NCBI RefSeq assembly: GCF_030272695.1
Contig: NZ_JARFYN010000023.1
Coordinates: 29,149-93,148 of the forward strand
From: Martinezella calliandrae
GTDB lineage: Bacteria > Pseudomonadota > Alphaproteobacteria > Rhizobiales > Rhizobiaceae
Direction: 5' to 3'
Length of the DNA: 64,000 bases
Positions 1 through 9,175 of the stretch are shown piece after piece; the first letter of the stretch is position 1, and each line of letters starts with the position of its first letter. Both the position numbers and the translations under genes were made by a program. The notes beneath the pieces are model-generated. The model was not told where the DNA came from. It saw only the letters and a program-made list of their open reading frames with translations, and did no database searches.

Positions 1-274
1 CGCTGTTCCCGCAGACGATCTTGGGAGGAGGATAAGAGCGCCTGCAAATCGAAGGGATGCGGGAGGAGGTGCATCGCTTCGATGGGTTGGAGCATAGACA
101 TATTTTGCCCGTGTGATAGGCATTTCTTTGCAGGGCAGTCATGCGCCATGCGAAAAGCGGGAAGCTCAAGAACGTGCGGCTTTCACGAGGAAGCGCCAGA
201 GTTATCAAACAAAAGCGCCCGCTTGAGGACAAGCAGGCGCCGACAAAAGGACGAAATGAATAGCGTTCGAGCTG

Positions 275-421
275 TCAGTGGGCGACCGGGGCGCGGGCAA
301 CGTTACGTATATCACCGCGATCGATACCGAGATCGTGCAGTTCACGGGTCGACATACGGCCCAGTTCAGCGACCGTCTGACGGTACTTGCGCCAATTGTT
401 CAAAGAGCGTGCGACGTTCAT
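275..421 (-). CDS. DUF1127 small basic protein
   Basis: A 48-residue arginine-rich protein. The stretch 'STRELHDLGIDRGDI' (residues about 23-37) is the conserved L-x-D-[IL]-G-[IL]-x-R core of the DUF1127 (YjiS-like) family, which is abundant in Rhizobiaceae; some members are implicated in RNA turnover or phosphate and carbon metabolism, but none of that can be read here. I chose the ATG at 421 because an AAGGAAAGGGG stretch lies just upstream and the family usually begins right before the conserved core. The reading frame is open for 39 codons further upstream, but that part does not look like the family. It stands alone, divergent from nothing obvious, and is followed on the same strand by no gene in the window. 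Confidence 0.75.
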   Translation of the reverse strand: MNVARSLNNWRKYRQTVAELGRMSTRELHDLGIDRGDIRNVARAPVAH

Positions 422-588
422 GATGACCCCTTTCCTTGGGCATTCGACGCCCAGCTGCCATCCACGGCGCTCCGTTCGCTTCGATGAGAGACATATAATA
501 TGAAGCCCTCGCTTTTTGCAGCGCCAAGGCATCACCACACCTATGCGATGATCGCATAGGTAACAGATCCGGCTGTATCATCTTTCGA

Positions 589-1563
589 TCAGGCTCTGAA
601 CCGATCGAAGGCCGTCAGGTGTAAAATCGGCGGGTCCGCCTCATCCCACTGATAGATGTCTGAGCGCAGATAGCGAAGCTCGTCGTTGAGATCGTCTTCG
701 TCGACTTCGATCCACCAGGACTTCGGGCGACCGTCGCTACCGTCCGACCAGCGATAACCCCTCGCCTTCAGATGGTCCTTCATGTCGAACGGACTGTGCT
801 CGGCAAAGATGCGAACACGCGATTGCTGGCTGGCGCGGTATAATTCTTGGAAGGGGCTTTCTTCGTTTGTCTGCTGCCGATCGAGGATCTCCAGAAGCGC
901 AAAGCAGTCGTCCACGGCGCGGTGGCCCTCGTAGAAATAGCCGGCCTGGCCTACGAGGTAGCCGAGCTTCGTGCCTTCGAAGCCGCGAGCGCTCCAATCG
1001 ATCTCCGAAACCGAGCAGGCCCACGCCTTGCCGGAAAAGACAGGTGAGAAAACATCGCAGAACGGCCGGTCAAACCCGGCATTGTGTGCAATGATCAGGT
1101 CTGCCGGTTCAATCAGTTTACGCAGGGAGCGGATATCAATCACCTCTCCCTCCACCATCGCGTCCGTGATTCCCGTAAGTCGAGTGATCTCGGGCGTGAT
1201 CGGCGCGGACGGCTGCTGCAAGCCGCCATAGACACCGATAACGTCACCGATCATTCCATCATCGTTGAAGGTAAAGGCGACTGCACCGATCTCGATGATC
1301 TCGTCGGTCCGGTGATTGAGACCCGTAGTCTCGGTGTCGAGCGTGACCCCGATACGGGAGAACTCCGGCCGCCTGACCGGGGCAATAGCCCGAGCGACGA
1401 GCTTCCTGAGGACGCGATAGTTTCCGCTCTCTTGAAGCTTTCGCGCCATGTCTTCGTCGGACAATGTTGCGGGCTGCGGTCGTCGTCGCAGCGCCACGCG
1501 TGGGCTCACCTCTTCCACCGCAGGAGGCGGCGCCTTCGAAAACATGTCGAGTTGCGAATCCAT
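589..1563 (-). CDS. DEDDh 3'-5' exonuclease (DnaQ-like), paralogue A
   Basis: A 324-residue protein with a DnaQ/epsilon-type exonuclease domain. Exo I 'TLDTETTGLN' lies near residue 75, Exo II 'AHNAGFDRPF' near 160 and Exo III 'HRAVDDC' near 216, giving a DEDDh active site. A C-terminal region of about 80 residues with 'RGYRWSDGSDGRPKSWW' is not part of plain epsilon subunits and may bind nucleic acid or a partner. The ATG at 1563 was chosen because the paralogue at 52956 starts with the same MxSQLDMF sequence; about 110 open codons upstream are not conserved. The closely similar second copy is on the opposite strand beyond repC. The likely role is DNA repair or trimming of plasmid DNA; the substrate is unknown. 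Confidence 0.85.
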   Translation of the reverse strand: MDSQLDMFSKAPPPAVEEVSPRVALRRRPQPATLSDEDMARKLQESGNYRVLRKLVARAIAPVRRPEFSRIGVTLDTETTGLNHRTDEIIEIGAVAFTFNDDGMIGDVIGVYGGLQQPSAPITPEITRLTGITDAMVEGEVIDIRSLRKLIEPADLIIAHNAGFDRPFCDVFSPVFSGKAWACSVSEIDWSARGFEGTKLGYLVGQAGYFYEGHRAVDDCFALLEILDRQQTNEESPFQELYRASQQSRVRIFAEHSPFDMKDHLKARGYRWSDGSDGRPKSWWIEVDEDDLNDELRYLRSDIYQWDEADPPILHLTAFDRFRA

Positions 1564-1695
1564 TTCCAGCTCTCGTCGCCTGATCGCACAAAAAATAATG
1601 GCACCCGGCATCCTATGCAACGCAAGATCCGACCTGCGATATTCGATAACTATTGACAAACCGACCTGGGAGCAATTGCCGCACAGGAGGAGACG

Positions 1696-2196
1696 ATGGA
1701 CGCAGTTCCAAAAGCAGCGGCAGTTCTCGTGAAGGATATACTTGCGGCCGTGAAGCCGCTCGCAGCCGAATATTACCGCATCAGCGGCAAGCCACTTGGC
1801 GTGACAGGCGAAATTGCCGAATATATTGCAGGCGAACTCCTCGGGCTTGAATTGGTCCCTCCCCGTACCGCCGGATACGATGCCTTGCGCCACACGGCTG
1901 CCGGCCTGGAGCGAGTTCTAATCAAGGAAATCAAGGGAAGAGCCTATGACCCCGCGGTCAGCCGCACCCAGCGGATAGGCACGATCAAACCGGAAGATCC
2001 ATGCGACGTCGTCATGCTGGTGCTGCTCCACAACGGAACTCTCGACCCCGTTGAGATCTGGGAGGTTTCTTTTTCGTCGGTTTTCGCTCGGCTGGCCGAG
2101 CCGGGATCGAAATCGAGGAATGAGCGTGGCGCGCTTGCGGTGTCAGATTTCAAGCGGATCGGATCGAAGATTTGGCCAACGGAGCGAGGATCATAA
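1696..2196 (+). CDS. conserved hypothetical protein (DUF6998-like)
   Basis: A 166-residue soluble protein with a good ribosome-binding site (AGGAGGAGACG directly before the ATG). The helical N-terminus is followed by a part with 'LIKEIKGRAY' near residue 76, 'DVVMLVLLH' near 102 and 'IWEVSF' near 119. That pattern of a K-x-K or E-x-K strand followed by hydrophobic strands resembles restriction-endonuclease-fold hypothetical proteins, and I believe the family is DUF6998, but this is recollection and not a search. It is divergent from the exonuclease gene, with 132 bp between the starts, so the two may share a regulatory region. Function is unknown. Confidence 0.6.
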   Translation: MDAVPKAAAVLVKDILAAVKPLAAEYYRISGKPLGVTGEIAEYIAGELLGLELVPPRTAGYDALRHTAAGLERVLIKEIKGRAYDPAVSRTQRIGTIKPEDPCDVVMLVLLHNGTLDPVEIWEVSFSSVFARLAEPGSKSRNERGALAVSDFKRIGSKIWPTERGS

Positions 2197-2584
2197 AGGA
2201 TGCTGTATTTCGCCTATACGTCCTGTTTCGCAGACAAGATCGACCGCCTTGAAAGGACTCGAACCGTCGACCCATCGAACGAAAAGGGAATTTCTGCGAC
2301 CGGCGCTTACATCCGTCGTACCACAGAGAGCGCTAGGGTATCTGTTCATCGCGCGCACGCAAAGGCCGGATTGATCGATAGGAAGTCGGTCGGAAGTTCG
2401 GAAACCAGATACTGCTGTCCACCTTTCAGACGAAGTTGCAATACACCGAGTGCCAGAATCATAGTGGCAATCGTCTCAAGGCTGGGCGGACGAGGCGATA
2501 ATCTCGAATCGGCACAAGTCTAACAACCGATTTAATGTCAGGTACACCAGCCGCGTGTAGGTTGAGGCTCCATAAGGAGCTTCC
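2197..2584. other. gap without a convincing gene
   Basis: About 390 bp between two plus-strand genes. A 107-codon open frame at 2200-2523 has an arginine- and serine-rich composition typical of a chance frame. I see no RNA gene or clear hairpin terminator. Confidence 0.4.
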
Positions 2585-3154
2585 ATGCAAACACTGTCAT
2601 TTTGTGAGACCGCCGCCCTCTGGGGCAGCACTGATCCCAAAGGCATTCCAGGAACGGTTTTTTCGTTTGCAGACGTCACACCCATCTCGGCTGAGATTAC
2701 CGGGTCAGCAAAGAAGACCGCATCGGTCCACGTAAGCTCACCTGCCATTTTCAAATTGAGAATAGAGCTTCGAAACGATCCTGAACTTATCGCCTCTAGG
2801 TTTTCGCGCGACACTATCCAGTTGCGGAAAATCCTGAAAGCGAATGGCTATGAGCGGATTGCAATCACAGGACCGCTCGCTTGCGGCATGTTCGTTAAGC
2901 GGAAACGGGTGATCGTTCGTAACAACATACTTTTCGCTATGGTGATCCCAGTTGCGTTCCTCCTAGCGTGCTTTCTGATTTTGATACCGAGCGTCATCTG
3001 GTCGATCTTCGGGAAGCTATCGAACACGATTGATGCATTGAAGTTTCTCCTCAGTATGCCGCTGCGGGCGATATGCGGGTTCGGGAAACACTACATCATC
3101 GATTTCGATACCAAACTCGGCAGCGCCGAACCTTCGTCGATCGTGGAAACTTAA
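2585..3154 (+). CDS. hypothetical membrane protein
   Basis: A 189-residue protein with a strong ribosome-binding site (AAGGAGCTTCC then ATG). The N-terminal 110 residues look cytoplasmic and mixed alpha/beta. A long hydrophobic segment at about residues 115-140 (LFAMVIPVAFLLACFLILIP) is a clear transmembrane helix, and a second weaker hydrophobic stretch follows near 150-165. I do not recognise the family. It has no operon partners: the next same-strand frame is the tiny one at 3235. Base composition is less GC-rich than the tra region, which fits acquired DNA. Confidence 0.55.
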   Translation: MQTLSFCETAALWGSTDPKGIPGTVFSFADVTPISAEITGSAKKTASVHVSSPAIFKLRIELRNDPELIASRFSRDTIQLRKILKANGYERIAITGPLACGMFVKRKRVIVRNNILFAMVIPVAFLLACFLILIPSVIWSIFGKLSNTIDALKFLLSMPLRAICGFGKHYIIDFDTKLGSAEPSSIVET

Positions 3155-3234
3155 CTCTCCGATCGCATCCGGGGCTCTCAACGAGTCCCGGTCCTTGTAT
3201 CTGTGGTTCCTCGAGTTCAAGAGGAGTGCCGCGC

Positions 3235-3387
3235 ATGTCTCTCAGCATCTGCACCAGCCGCATCGGCAGCCCCGTTCGTCTCATGACGATGTTCGCAGCC
3301 AATGGCCTAGCTGACGCACATGAAGCAGGCATGCAGGCCGTCGAAGAGGAACACGAGCGCCGTCGTATCAGTACGCATGTGAGCTGA
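3235..3387 (+). CDS. possible 50-residue hypothetical protein
   Basis: A short open frame (MSLSICTSRIGSP...) with a plausible ribosome-binding site, GAGGAGTGCC, upstream of the ATG. The second half is charged and helical (EAGMQAVEEEHERRR). I do not recognise it. It could be a chance frame or the tail of a decayed gene, since the DNA on both sides is visibly decayed. Confidence 0.3.
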   Translation: MSLSICTSRIGSPVRLMTMFAANGLADAHEAGMQAVEEEHERRRISTHVS

Positions 3388-3505
3388 AAGCGGCACGCGG
3401 CTGGGCCGACGATATCGGTCGTGTCGCAATCCGCGCCACTCGTCATGTCGTTAGCCTCGACTCAGAGGTTCGTCCTCCGCGTCGCGCTGCAGCAGCGTCA
3501 GGCTG

Positions 3506-3958
3506 TCATCCAGATATAATGACGTCCGACTTGTCACGATACATCAGATCGTAGGTCTGTCTCGGCAATCGAGGACTCACAATGGCCGAGACGCTGCCGA
3601 TCATCGCGGTCCACCCGACTGAGCCGTCGAGTCGAGCCAAAGCGCTGATCACTTCCATTCCCGAGGGTAAATCCAGCTCAAACCCGCCACGGCTGCGTGG
3701 CGCGAACATGCGGTATACTCCGATCGACCGTAACTTCTCGATAAGATCTGACGGCATGCGGCGTTCGGCTTCGATCTCGGCTGCACTGGCCAGCACCGCG
3801 GGAGCCAGATCGTGAATTGCATCGAGCATCCGCCCCACAGCCAATGTTCCCGATTCTGTGTCGCGAGAGCCGCATTGGCCGCTTGCGCCCGCCATGTGAG
3901 CCGTACCATTTGTCCGGCGGATAGCATCAATCTGATCCGTCAATTTCTGCATTGCCAT
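3506..3958 (-). pseudogene. truncated acyl-CoA dehydrogenase / flavin monooxygenase N-terminus
   Basis: The frame encodes about 150 residues matching the N-terminal helical domain of the acyl-CoA-dehydrogenase-like flavin monooxygenases (HsaA or indole-acetate monooxygenase type): 'EAERRMPSDLIEKLRSIGVY', then 'FAPRSRGGFELDL', then 'LARLDGSVGWTAMIGS'. Intact family members run to nearly 400 residues, and this one stops after 'VIISG', exactly where the middle beta domain should begin. The DNA beyond does not continue the family in another frame, so the gene has lost its flavin-binding and C-terminal domains. No reductase partner is nearby. Almost certainly non-functional. Confidence 0.65.
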
Positions 3959-4606
3959 CGCTATTTTTAGGAATTGTGGTGCCGCTTGCCTGTAATACAT
4001 GCAGTGCGACGGTGGTGGGTTTGCGGCTTTGGCGCGTTACATGGCTCCATCCCGCGCTTCGCGTGCCGTTCCTTCCTTGGCAGCCTTCAGATCGGCGGCG
4101 GTCGATATGCGGCTGGGCTTTTGCAAAGCAGTGTGAATGTTCACTTTTGTCCTAATCCCTTTTGCCGTGACCTGTGATCACGTCCGATGTGTGTCTGCGG
4201 ACCTCCGATGCTGGCTTGCCGAAATGCAAATCAAGTCCGCCATAGCTGCTAGAGCATTGAAGGAGAGTTCCGTGCGAAAGGCCGGTGAGCTGATCATGTA
4301 ATTTTCCTCGTCTTGCGTGCCAGCGTGGCCGGCGATCCGACGCAAGTGCCAATCGAAAAGTCATTGGCAAACAACATGATCACTCCGCAACGCATTGTTT
4401 GATCCCCGACATTGTCTCACAGCTGACAACGTTCGATCGGCACCCGAGCGGTCACGGTGGGCCATCATCTCATCCTTCGGCACACAACGGCCCAGAGGCT
4501 CGTCCCATGCTGATTTGGAAACGATGTTCAAATCTGAGGCGAATCTATTATTGCAGATGATTGCCAAACTATTCGCTCGGCGTCCGAGATCGCTAGGAGA
4601 TTGCCA
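3959..4606. other. gap without a convincing gene
   Basis: About 650 bp between the truncated dehydrogenase and the methyltransferase. Open frames here are short and overlap each other on both strands with no ribosome-binding sites. It probably contains the promoter of the methyltransferase near 4550-4600. Confidence 0.4.
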
Positions 4607-5476
4607 TTGAGTTCCTCAAGTCGTTTTGCTGAATACGCTCTGGGACATTCAGAATCGGAGATGCGCAGGCTGATCCTGCAGGCCGCGGCACTGCGGCCGA
4701 TGACTGAGCGATTGCTTCGCGCAGCCGGGCTAGCTCCGGGCATGCGGGTGCTCGATCTCGGCTGCGGCCCCGGCGATGTGTCCCTTCTGGCGGCAGAGCT
4801 GGTCGGCCGGTCCGGAGCGGTACTAGGCGTGGATCGCAGCGAGGAAGCGCTCGTCACGGCGCGGGCACGGGCAAAGGAAATGGGTCTGGCGCAGATCCGC
4901 TTCCTGCATGCGGCGGCCGACGAGGCCGTCGACACCGTTATGGCCGACAAACGGTTCGACGCCGTCATCGGCCGCTTCGTCCTATGCTATCTGCCGGATC
5001 CGATCGACACGCTTCGCCGGGCGGTCGCGCGATTGGCGCCGGGCGGCATTCTGGCGTTCCATGAGGTGGATTTCCTCGATGAGTTCCGCTCCCGTCCTTT
5101 GGTGCCGCTGTGGCAGCAGGCGGGACAGTGGCTGCTAGAAAGCTTCCGGCCGACGATAGCGCATCCGGACATCGCCGGTCGGCTGGTTGAGGCTTTCGAG
5201 ACGGCCGGGCTGCCGATGTCGGGGCTGTTCTGCGAATGTCCAGTCGGCGGCGGCACAGCCTCGCCGCTTTATGCTTGGCTGGCGGAACGCGTGCGTAGCG
5301 TGCTGCCGCTGCTGCCTCAATCCGGTGCGGCCACTTGTGAGGAGGTGGGCATCGACTCGCTGGAGGTGCGGCTACAGCAGGCGGTCGTGGCCATGAGCAG
5401 CCAGGTCGCTGCCCCTGCCCAGGTCTGTGCTTGGGCACGTAAGTCCTGCGGTGAGGACTCGCGACTGGCCCGATGA
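4607..5476 (+). CDS. class I SAM-dependent methyltransferase
   Basis: About 290 residues with a class I methyltransferase fold. Motif I 'VLDLGCGPGDVSLLA' is near residue 48, the acidic residue ending strand 2 is in 'VLGVDRSE' near 72, motif IV 'FDAVIGRFVLCYLPDP' is near 120, and 'APGGILAFHEVD' is near 146. The arrangement is that of UbiE/MenG-like and small-molecule methyltransferases; the substrate cannot be inferred. No ATG fits. TTG at 4607 lies six bases after AGGAGA and is preferred, and TTG at 4601 abuts the same site. The C-terminal end (AWARKSCGEDSRLAR) is somewhat ragged, so slight truncation is possible. It has no operon partner. Confidence 0.7.
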   Translation: MSSSSRFAEYALGHSESEMRRLILQAAALRPMTERLLRAAGLAPGMRVLDLGCGPGDVSLLAAELVGRSGAVLGVDRSEEALVTARARAKEMGLAQIRFLHAAADEAVDTVMADKRFDAVIGRFVLCYLPDPIDTLRRAVARLAPGGILAFHEVDFLDEFRSRPLVPLWQQAGQWLLESFRPTIAHPDIAGRLVEAFETAGLPMSGLFCECPVGGGTASPLYAWLAERVRSVLPLLPQSGAATCEEVGIDSLEVRLQQAVVAMSSQVAAPAQVCAWARKSCGEDSRLAR

Positions 5477-6419
5477 TGCGGTCGGCCATCGGCCGACGTA
5501 TCAAATTTTGCGTCCACCTTGATGATTTTGGCTTCCGGATTTTTTCCGCTCTCCTCCATATTCAGTAGATCGCACATGCCTTTGGCACGTTCGTTGCTAA
5601 TGTTCGGTGAGCGGCACGCCAAGTTTGCGCATCTGTGGACATTGCCTCCCAGAGATCCCACCGTCGCCTTAAAACGGACTTCAATTAATTCAAAATCTGC
5701 ATTGCTTTTAAAAAAATCGAACTATATCGTTTCCACAGGCGATTTGTCCCTATTGTCGCCTAAGCGGCCGCACCTGCGGCCAGTGGGCCGCCTGATCACC
5801 CCTCTAGGCGGCCCAAACTTTGATTACTTTTGAATTCGCGCTGCCATCAACTTTGCGGCAGTTGACGCGTGAGTCCCGACCGGTACCTGCGATCAATCAC
5901 ACCAATCGTCGGAAAGTCACTATCAGATTTCGCAATACCTGAAGCTTACCCAGCTACATCTGCAAGGCCGAACCATGAGACTATCTGTCGATATGGCTAT
6001 TCTCAGGAGGTCGGGATTTGTAGCTGGCGCATCATTTGCCAGAACGAAGGCGGCAGCGGGGCGGTCCATTCGTCATCAAGCAAGGGCAGTGCATTGGGGC
6101 ACAACGGCTCGCCTGAGTGTCCAGTTCTCGGCGTCTTCCCGACATTGTGTCAATTTTAGCGATGTGACGACAGAGCTTTGTTTGGCAGTTTCTTTGCCGT
6201 TCTTTGCTAAGCTTTTGAAAGTAAACCAAGATGTTTCACCCAAACGTTATCACCCAAATGGCATAAATATTGATGCCGTTCATTGAGAGACGGCGCGAGC
6301 TGTTTCCTCGCGCAGAGCCGAGCAATGTCTCAATGGGGCTAAACGACTGGAGACAGACGCGCTGGTCACGAAGCTGGCTGTGGCGGATCGTAATCGTGCG
6401 GAAAATCCTTGTCATAGCG
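5477..6419. other. gap without a convincing gene
   Basis: About 940 bp of lower-GC DNA. The open frames present are short, lack ribosome-binding sites and resemble no family. The only structured element is a 9-bp inverted repeat at 5785-5814, listed separately. Confidence 0.4.
5785..5814. terminator. strong hairpin, possible terminator
   Basis: A perfect 9-bp inverted repeat GGGCCGCCT / AGGCGGCCC with a 12-base loop. There is no clean T-run directly after it on either strand, so it may be a terminator of atypical form or a protein-binding dyad. Confidence 0.35.
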
Positions 6420-7067
6420 CTAGAGCCCGTTTGAGCTCGTCATGCTCGAAAGGGCTGGCCATGCGGTTGATCCGGCCGCCTTGGCCATATCGCGCCAGTT
6501 CGCCGTCACCGTCGCCACATCTTTGATAACGGTGCGGGTCTGCGCCAGCGTGAGCGCAAGGAACTCCGAAGCGGCCACTAGTAGGTCGACCGAGCAGGCG
6601 AGGTCTAGAGACGAGCCGGGCGCGAAAACGAGCTGAATGTCCTCATCTGTCACTTCATCTCTTAGAATGCGCTCGGTGATTTGAAGCAGCCGTCCACGTT
6701 CAATAAGGGCCGGCAATCCCGGCGCGGATAGGTGCCTGGAAAACGTCCTGGTCCACCGAAATCGAAGCACGCCAGGCCGCGCTTCGTCCGCAACCCCGAG
6801 AAGATAATCGCTCTCTGCAAGGCGGCGGCCCCAGGTATCGGGCGCGGAGTCGCCGATGGAACCGAACGTAGCCAATCCGGCCGGAGGGGCGAAAGCACCA
6901 CGGGTTAAGGCAAGGGCTGGTTCCAGGGAGAACCGATCAGGGTCCTGACGCCACGCACCGTCTTACTCGAAGCGGATTGTCTCCGCGCCCCTGACACGAT
7001 TAGTTCGTGCTAGGCCAATCGGCCGCGAGCGACCGTTGAGGTCGATGTGTACTTCGAAGTCAGCCAT
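6420..7067 (-). pseudogene. decayed hipA-like toxin kinase
   Basis: The frame begins with an ATG overlapping the hipB-like stop by 8 bp, as in hipBA operons. It reads MADFEVHIDLNG..., then meets an in-frame TAA at 6963-6965 where HipA proteins normally carry a Tyr (RFE-Y-D). It then continues in the same frame with 'FGSIGDSAPDTWGRRL' and 'SDYLLGVADE', both typical of HipA-like N-terminal regions. After 'VFAPGSSL' it jumps directly to a typical HipA C-terminus ('LALTLAQTRTVIKDVATVTANWRD'), so the whole kinase core is missing. Premature stop plus internal deletion means no active toxin. The upstream hipB-like gene is still open. Confidence 0.75.
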
Positions 7068-7389
7068 TGCCAGATGATCCAGTTGGCCGCTTGGGGTGGG
7101 CATGCTTGGGCAATTGCGCGCTGGCGAGCGCCTGACAAATGCTGTCATTGCTGATGTCGGCGACGTGGCTCAGTCCGTCGAGTAGGCCAAGCGCCTGCAA
7201 AGCGCTTGCGTAGATGCCAATGCTGACATTGGTGTCACCAGCTTCGACCCTTTGCAGCGTCGAACGCAACGTGAACGCGCGCTCAGCCACGACTGCCATC
7301 GGTAGCCGTCGGCGGGCATCGTGAATGTCCGCTCCGAGTTTACGCAGCGCTCGTCGCACCGCAGCGGGAGAGTTATCGGGAGTGGGCAT
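7060..7389 (-). CDS. HipB-like XRE-family antitoxin / regulator
   Basis: A 109-residue helix-turn-helix protein. 'LGADIHDARRRLPMAVVAERAFTLRSTLQRVEAG' (residues about 18-52) is a Cro/CI-type HTH, with alanines replacing the usual Gln or Ser at some core positions. It precedes the hipA remnant with an 8-bp overlap, so it was the antitoxin and autorepressor of a hipBA operon. With the toxin broken, the gene survives as an orphan repressor or is on its way to decay. The start is in a reasonable context, although no strong Shine-Dalgarno is visible. Confidence 0.65.
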   Translation of the reverse strand: MPTPDNSPAAVRRALRKLGADIHDARRRLPMAVVAERAFTLRSTLQRVEAGDTNVSIGIYASALQALGLLDGLSHVADISNDSICQALASAQLPKHAHPKRPTGSSGNG

Positions 7390-7832
7390 TTGAGACCTTC
7401 ATGCTACAGATCGCCAAAATATGCAGCACGAAGCTTACAAAACCTCCATAGGCTGCATGATAATTATGTCTGAAAAGAGAGACGTTCCTCTAAAAAGGAG
7501 GGATGTAACTCAGCCCGCTTTCTCCACCGGGTGCCGATGGCGGCCAATGCTCGAGCGCACGCCTCACCGCGGTTCGGGTGTCGCAGCCGGCAGATCGCAA
7601 CCCTGTCGATGCAACCGAGCGTCGTTGTGTGAAACTTCCGTCGAAGCAGCCCAATCCCGCTCTTTGTCGATGGCGTCCTGGCCAGGTTCCGGATCTTCCA
7701 CGATCAACCCACAAGGGGTCCGCTAGTCAAGCTGCGGCCGCTTCCGCTTCGCATCGCGGTGATCGCGCCCGCCACCGGGCCTTTTGAGGAGCCATCGAGC
7801 GGGAATTGGTCCGCTTGCAAGGAGCCTCACCC
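7390..7832. other. gap without a convincing gene
   Basis: About 440 bp upstream of the Toprim gene cluster. A minus-strand frame at 7490-7714 is open but unlike any family I know. The segment probably includes the hipB promoter (near 7400-7450) and the promoter of the cluster that follows. Confidence 0.35.
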
Positions 7833-8000
7833 ATGTCACACGACCTCTCACTCGCCCAGTCCTACGCTTTCCAGCTCTCCCGCGACCTGATGGTCCCGGT
7901 CACGCTCTTCACCGTCGACGGCGAATACGGCGTCCTGCCGTCCGACGAAATCGACGACGACGATCTTGAGATCGTTCACGAGTACACGCCTTGGCATTGA
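7833..8000 (+). CDS. small acidic hypothetical protein
   Basis: A 55-residue protein with a strong ribosome-binding site (CAAGGAGCCTCACCC before the ATG). Helical N-terminus (SLAQSYAFQLSRDL), then a beta-like segment and a run of acidic residues (DEIDDDDLEI). I do not know the family; proteins of this kind often precede Toprim/DUF3991 genes on rhizobial plasmids. It is the first gene of the plus-strand plasmid-maintenance cluster. Confidence 0.6.
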   Translation: MSHDLSLAQSYAFQLSRDLMVPVTLFTVDGEYGVLPSDEIDDDDLEIVHEYTPWH

Positions 8001-8191
8001 GCCGGCGCCATGGCCTTCGGCGTGCCGCTTGCGAGCGGCAGGCCGCAAGGGAGGCTTCGCCGCGGCCGACCTTGCATGATTCACCAAATTGCCAGCCGCG
8101 CCCTTGCCGCCTTTGCTCTTCGCGGCCGCTGAAGCGGCGGACGAATAAAGCTGACGAATTGGAGGCGATCGCTCTCGCGATCGGAAGGAAA

Positions 8192-9175
8192 ATGGATAGA
8201 GGAGAAATAGCGGCGCTGCGCGAAAAGGTAAGCTGCGCCGCGGTGCTGGAGCAGACCGGGTTTGCCATAGACGTCAAGGAGAGCACCCGGCGAGCGGTGA
8301 AGTTTCGCCGCCGCGGAGAGATCATCATAGTGACGCATGAAGGGCGTGGATGGTTCGATCCGCTCAGCGACGCGAAAGGCGATGTCTTCGCCCTGGTCGA
8401 GCACCTCGACCGTGTCAGCTTTCCGGCATGTGTCGAGAAGGTCGCGAACCTCGTGGGGTTCGAAATTTCCGCGCCCGAGTGGCAGCCTCGCATTGCGGAC
8501 GGCCAGTCCGAACTTTCCATTTCGGACCGTTGGCAGGCTCGGCGCTTCCCCTGGCCGGGCTCGTCGACCTGGCGCTACTTGCATGACGAGCGTTGCCTCC
8601 CGACGGCGATTATCCGCGCCGCGATCAAACGCAACCTTCTTCGCGAAGGTCCGCAAGGCAGCATGTGGGCCGCCCATTGGAACCAGGCAGGCGCTGTGAC
8701 GGGCTGGGAGGCGCGCAGTCCGCAATACCGCGGGTTTGCCTCCGGAGGAAAGAAGGTCCTGTTCCGCCTCGGTTCGGATGCGGCGGTGCGCCTCGCCGTC
8801 ACCGAAGCCGCAATCGACGCCATGAGCCTAGCGGCAATCGAGGGCCTGCGGGACGGCACGCTCTATCTCAGCACCGGCGGCGGCTGGTCGCCGACCACGG
8901 CCGCGGCACTTGGCGCGCTTGCGTCAGGTCCGAACGTCCAGCTTGTCGCTGCCACCGACGCCAACCCTCAAGGCGATACGTTTGCCGAACGGTTGCGCGG
9001 GCTTGCCGACGAGGTCGGATGCGACTGGGTGCGACTTCGCCCGCCCGAAGAGGACTGGAATGAAGCTCTGAAGCTGCGCGCGAAGCGAGGCACTGAGAAA
9101 AGGAAAAGGGAGGATGGAGGGAAAGAGGGCGAGGCGTGCCGCATGCGCACCGCCCGCGCAAGGAGGCGCAGATGA
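8192..9175 (+). CDS. DUF3991 / Toprim-domain protein (primase-like)
   Basis: A 327-residue protein. The N-terminal part has 'KVSCAAVLEQTGF' near residue 12 and 'HEGRGWFDPLSDAKGDVFALVEHL' near 48-72, the DUF3991 signature found next to Toprim domains and distantly like the zinc/DnaG N-terminal layout. The C-terminal half has a Toprim-type pattern: 'LAVTEAAIDAMSLAAIEG' near 200, with the expected catalytic Glu and Asp, and 'VAATDANPQGDTFAERL' near 250. Such proteins are plasmid-encoded and thought to act in priming or single-strand DNA metabolism after transfer. The ATG at 8192 follows GGAAGGAAA; the frame is open upstream but not conserved. Its stop overlaps the next start (ATGA), so the two are translationally coupled. 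Confidence 0.8.
   Translation: MDRGEIAALREKVSCAAVLEQTGFAIDVKESTRRAVKFRRRGEIIIVTHEGRGWFDPLSDAKGDVFALVEHLDRVSFPACVEKVANLVGFEISAPEWQPRIADGQSELSISDRWQARRFPWPGSSTWRYLHDERCLPTAIIRAAIKRNLLREGPQGSMWAAHWNQAGAVTGWEARSPQYRGFASGGKKVLFRLGSDAAVRLAVTEAAIDAMSLAAIEGLRDGTLYLSTGGGWSPTTAAALGALASGPNVQLVAATDANPQGDTFAERLRGLADEVGCDWVRLRPPEEDWNEALKLRAKRGTEKRKREDGGKEGEACRMRTARARRRR

Noticed and set aside
2240..2290. A stretch whose reverse complement contains GGTTCGAGTCC, like a tRNA T-arm
   Set aside because: The flanking bases do not form a T-stem and no acceptor, D or anticodon arms can be drawn.
2200..2523. A 107-codon open frame starting MLYFAYTSC, like the start of gamma-glutamylcyclotransferases
   Set aside because: Resemblance ends after a few residues and the rest is Arg/Ser-rich with no family motif.
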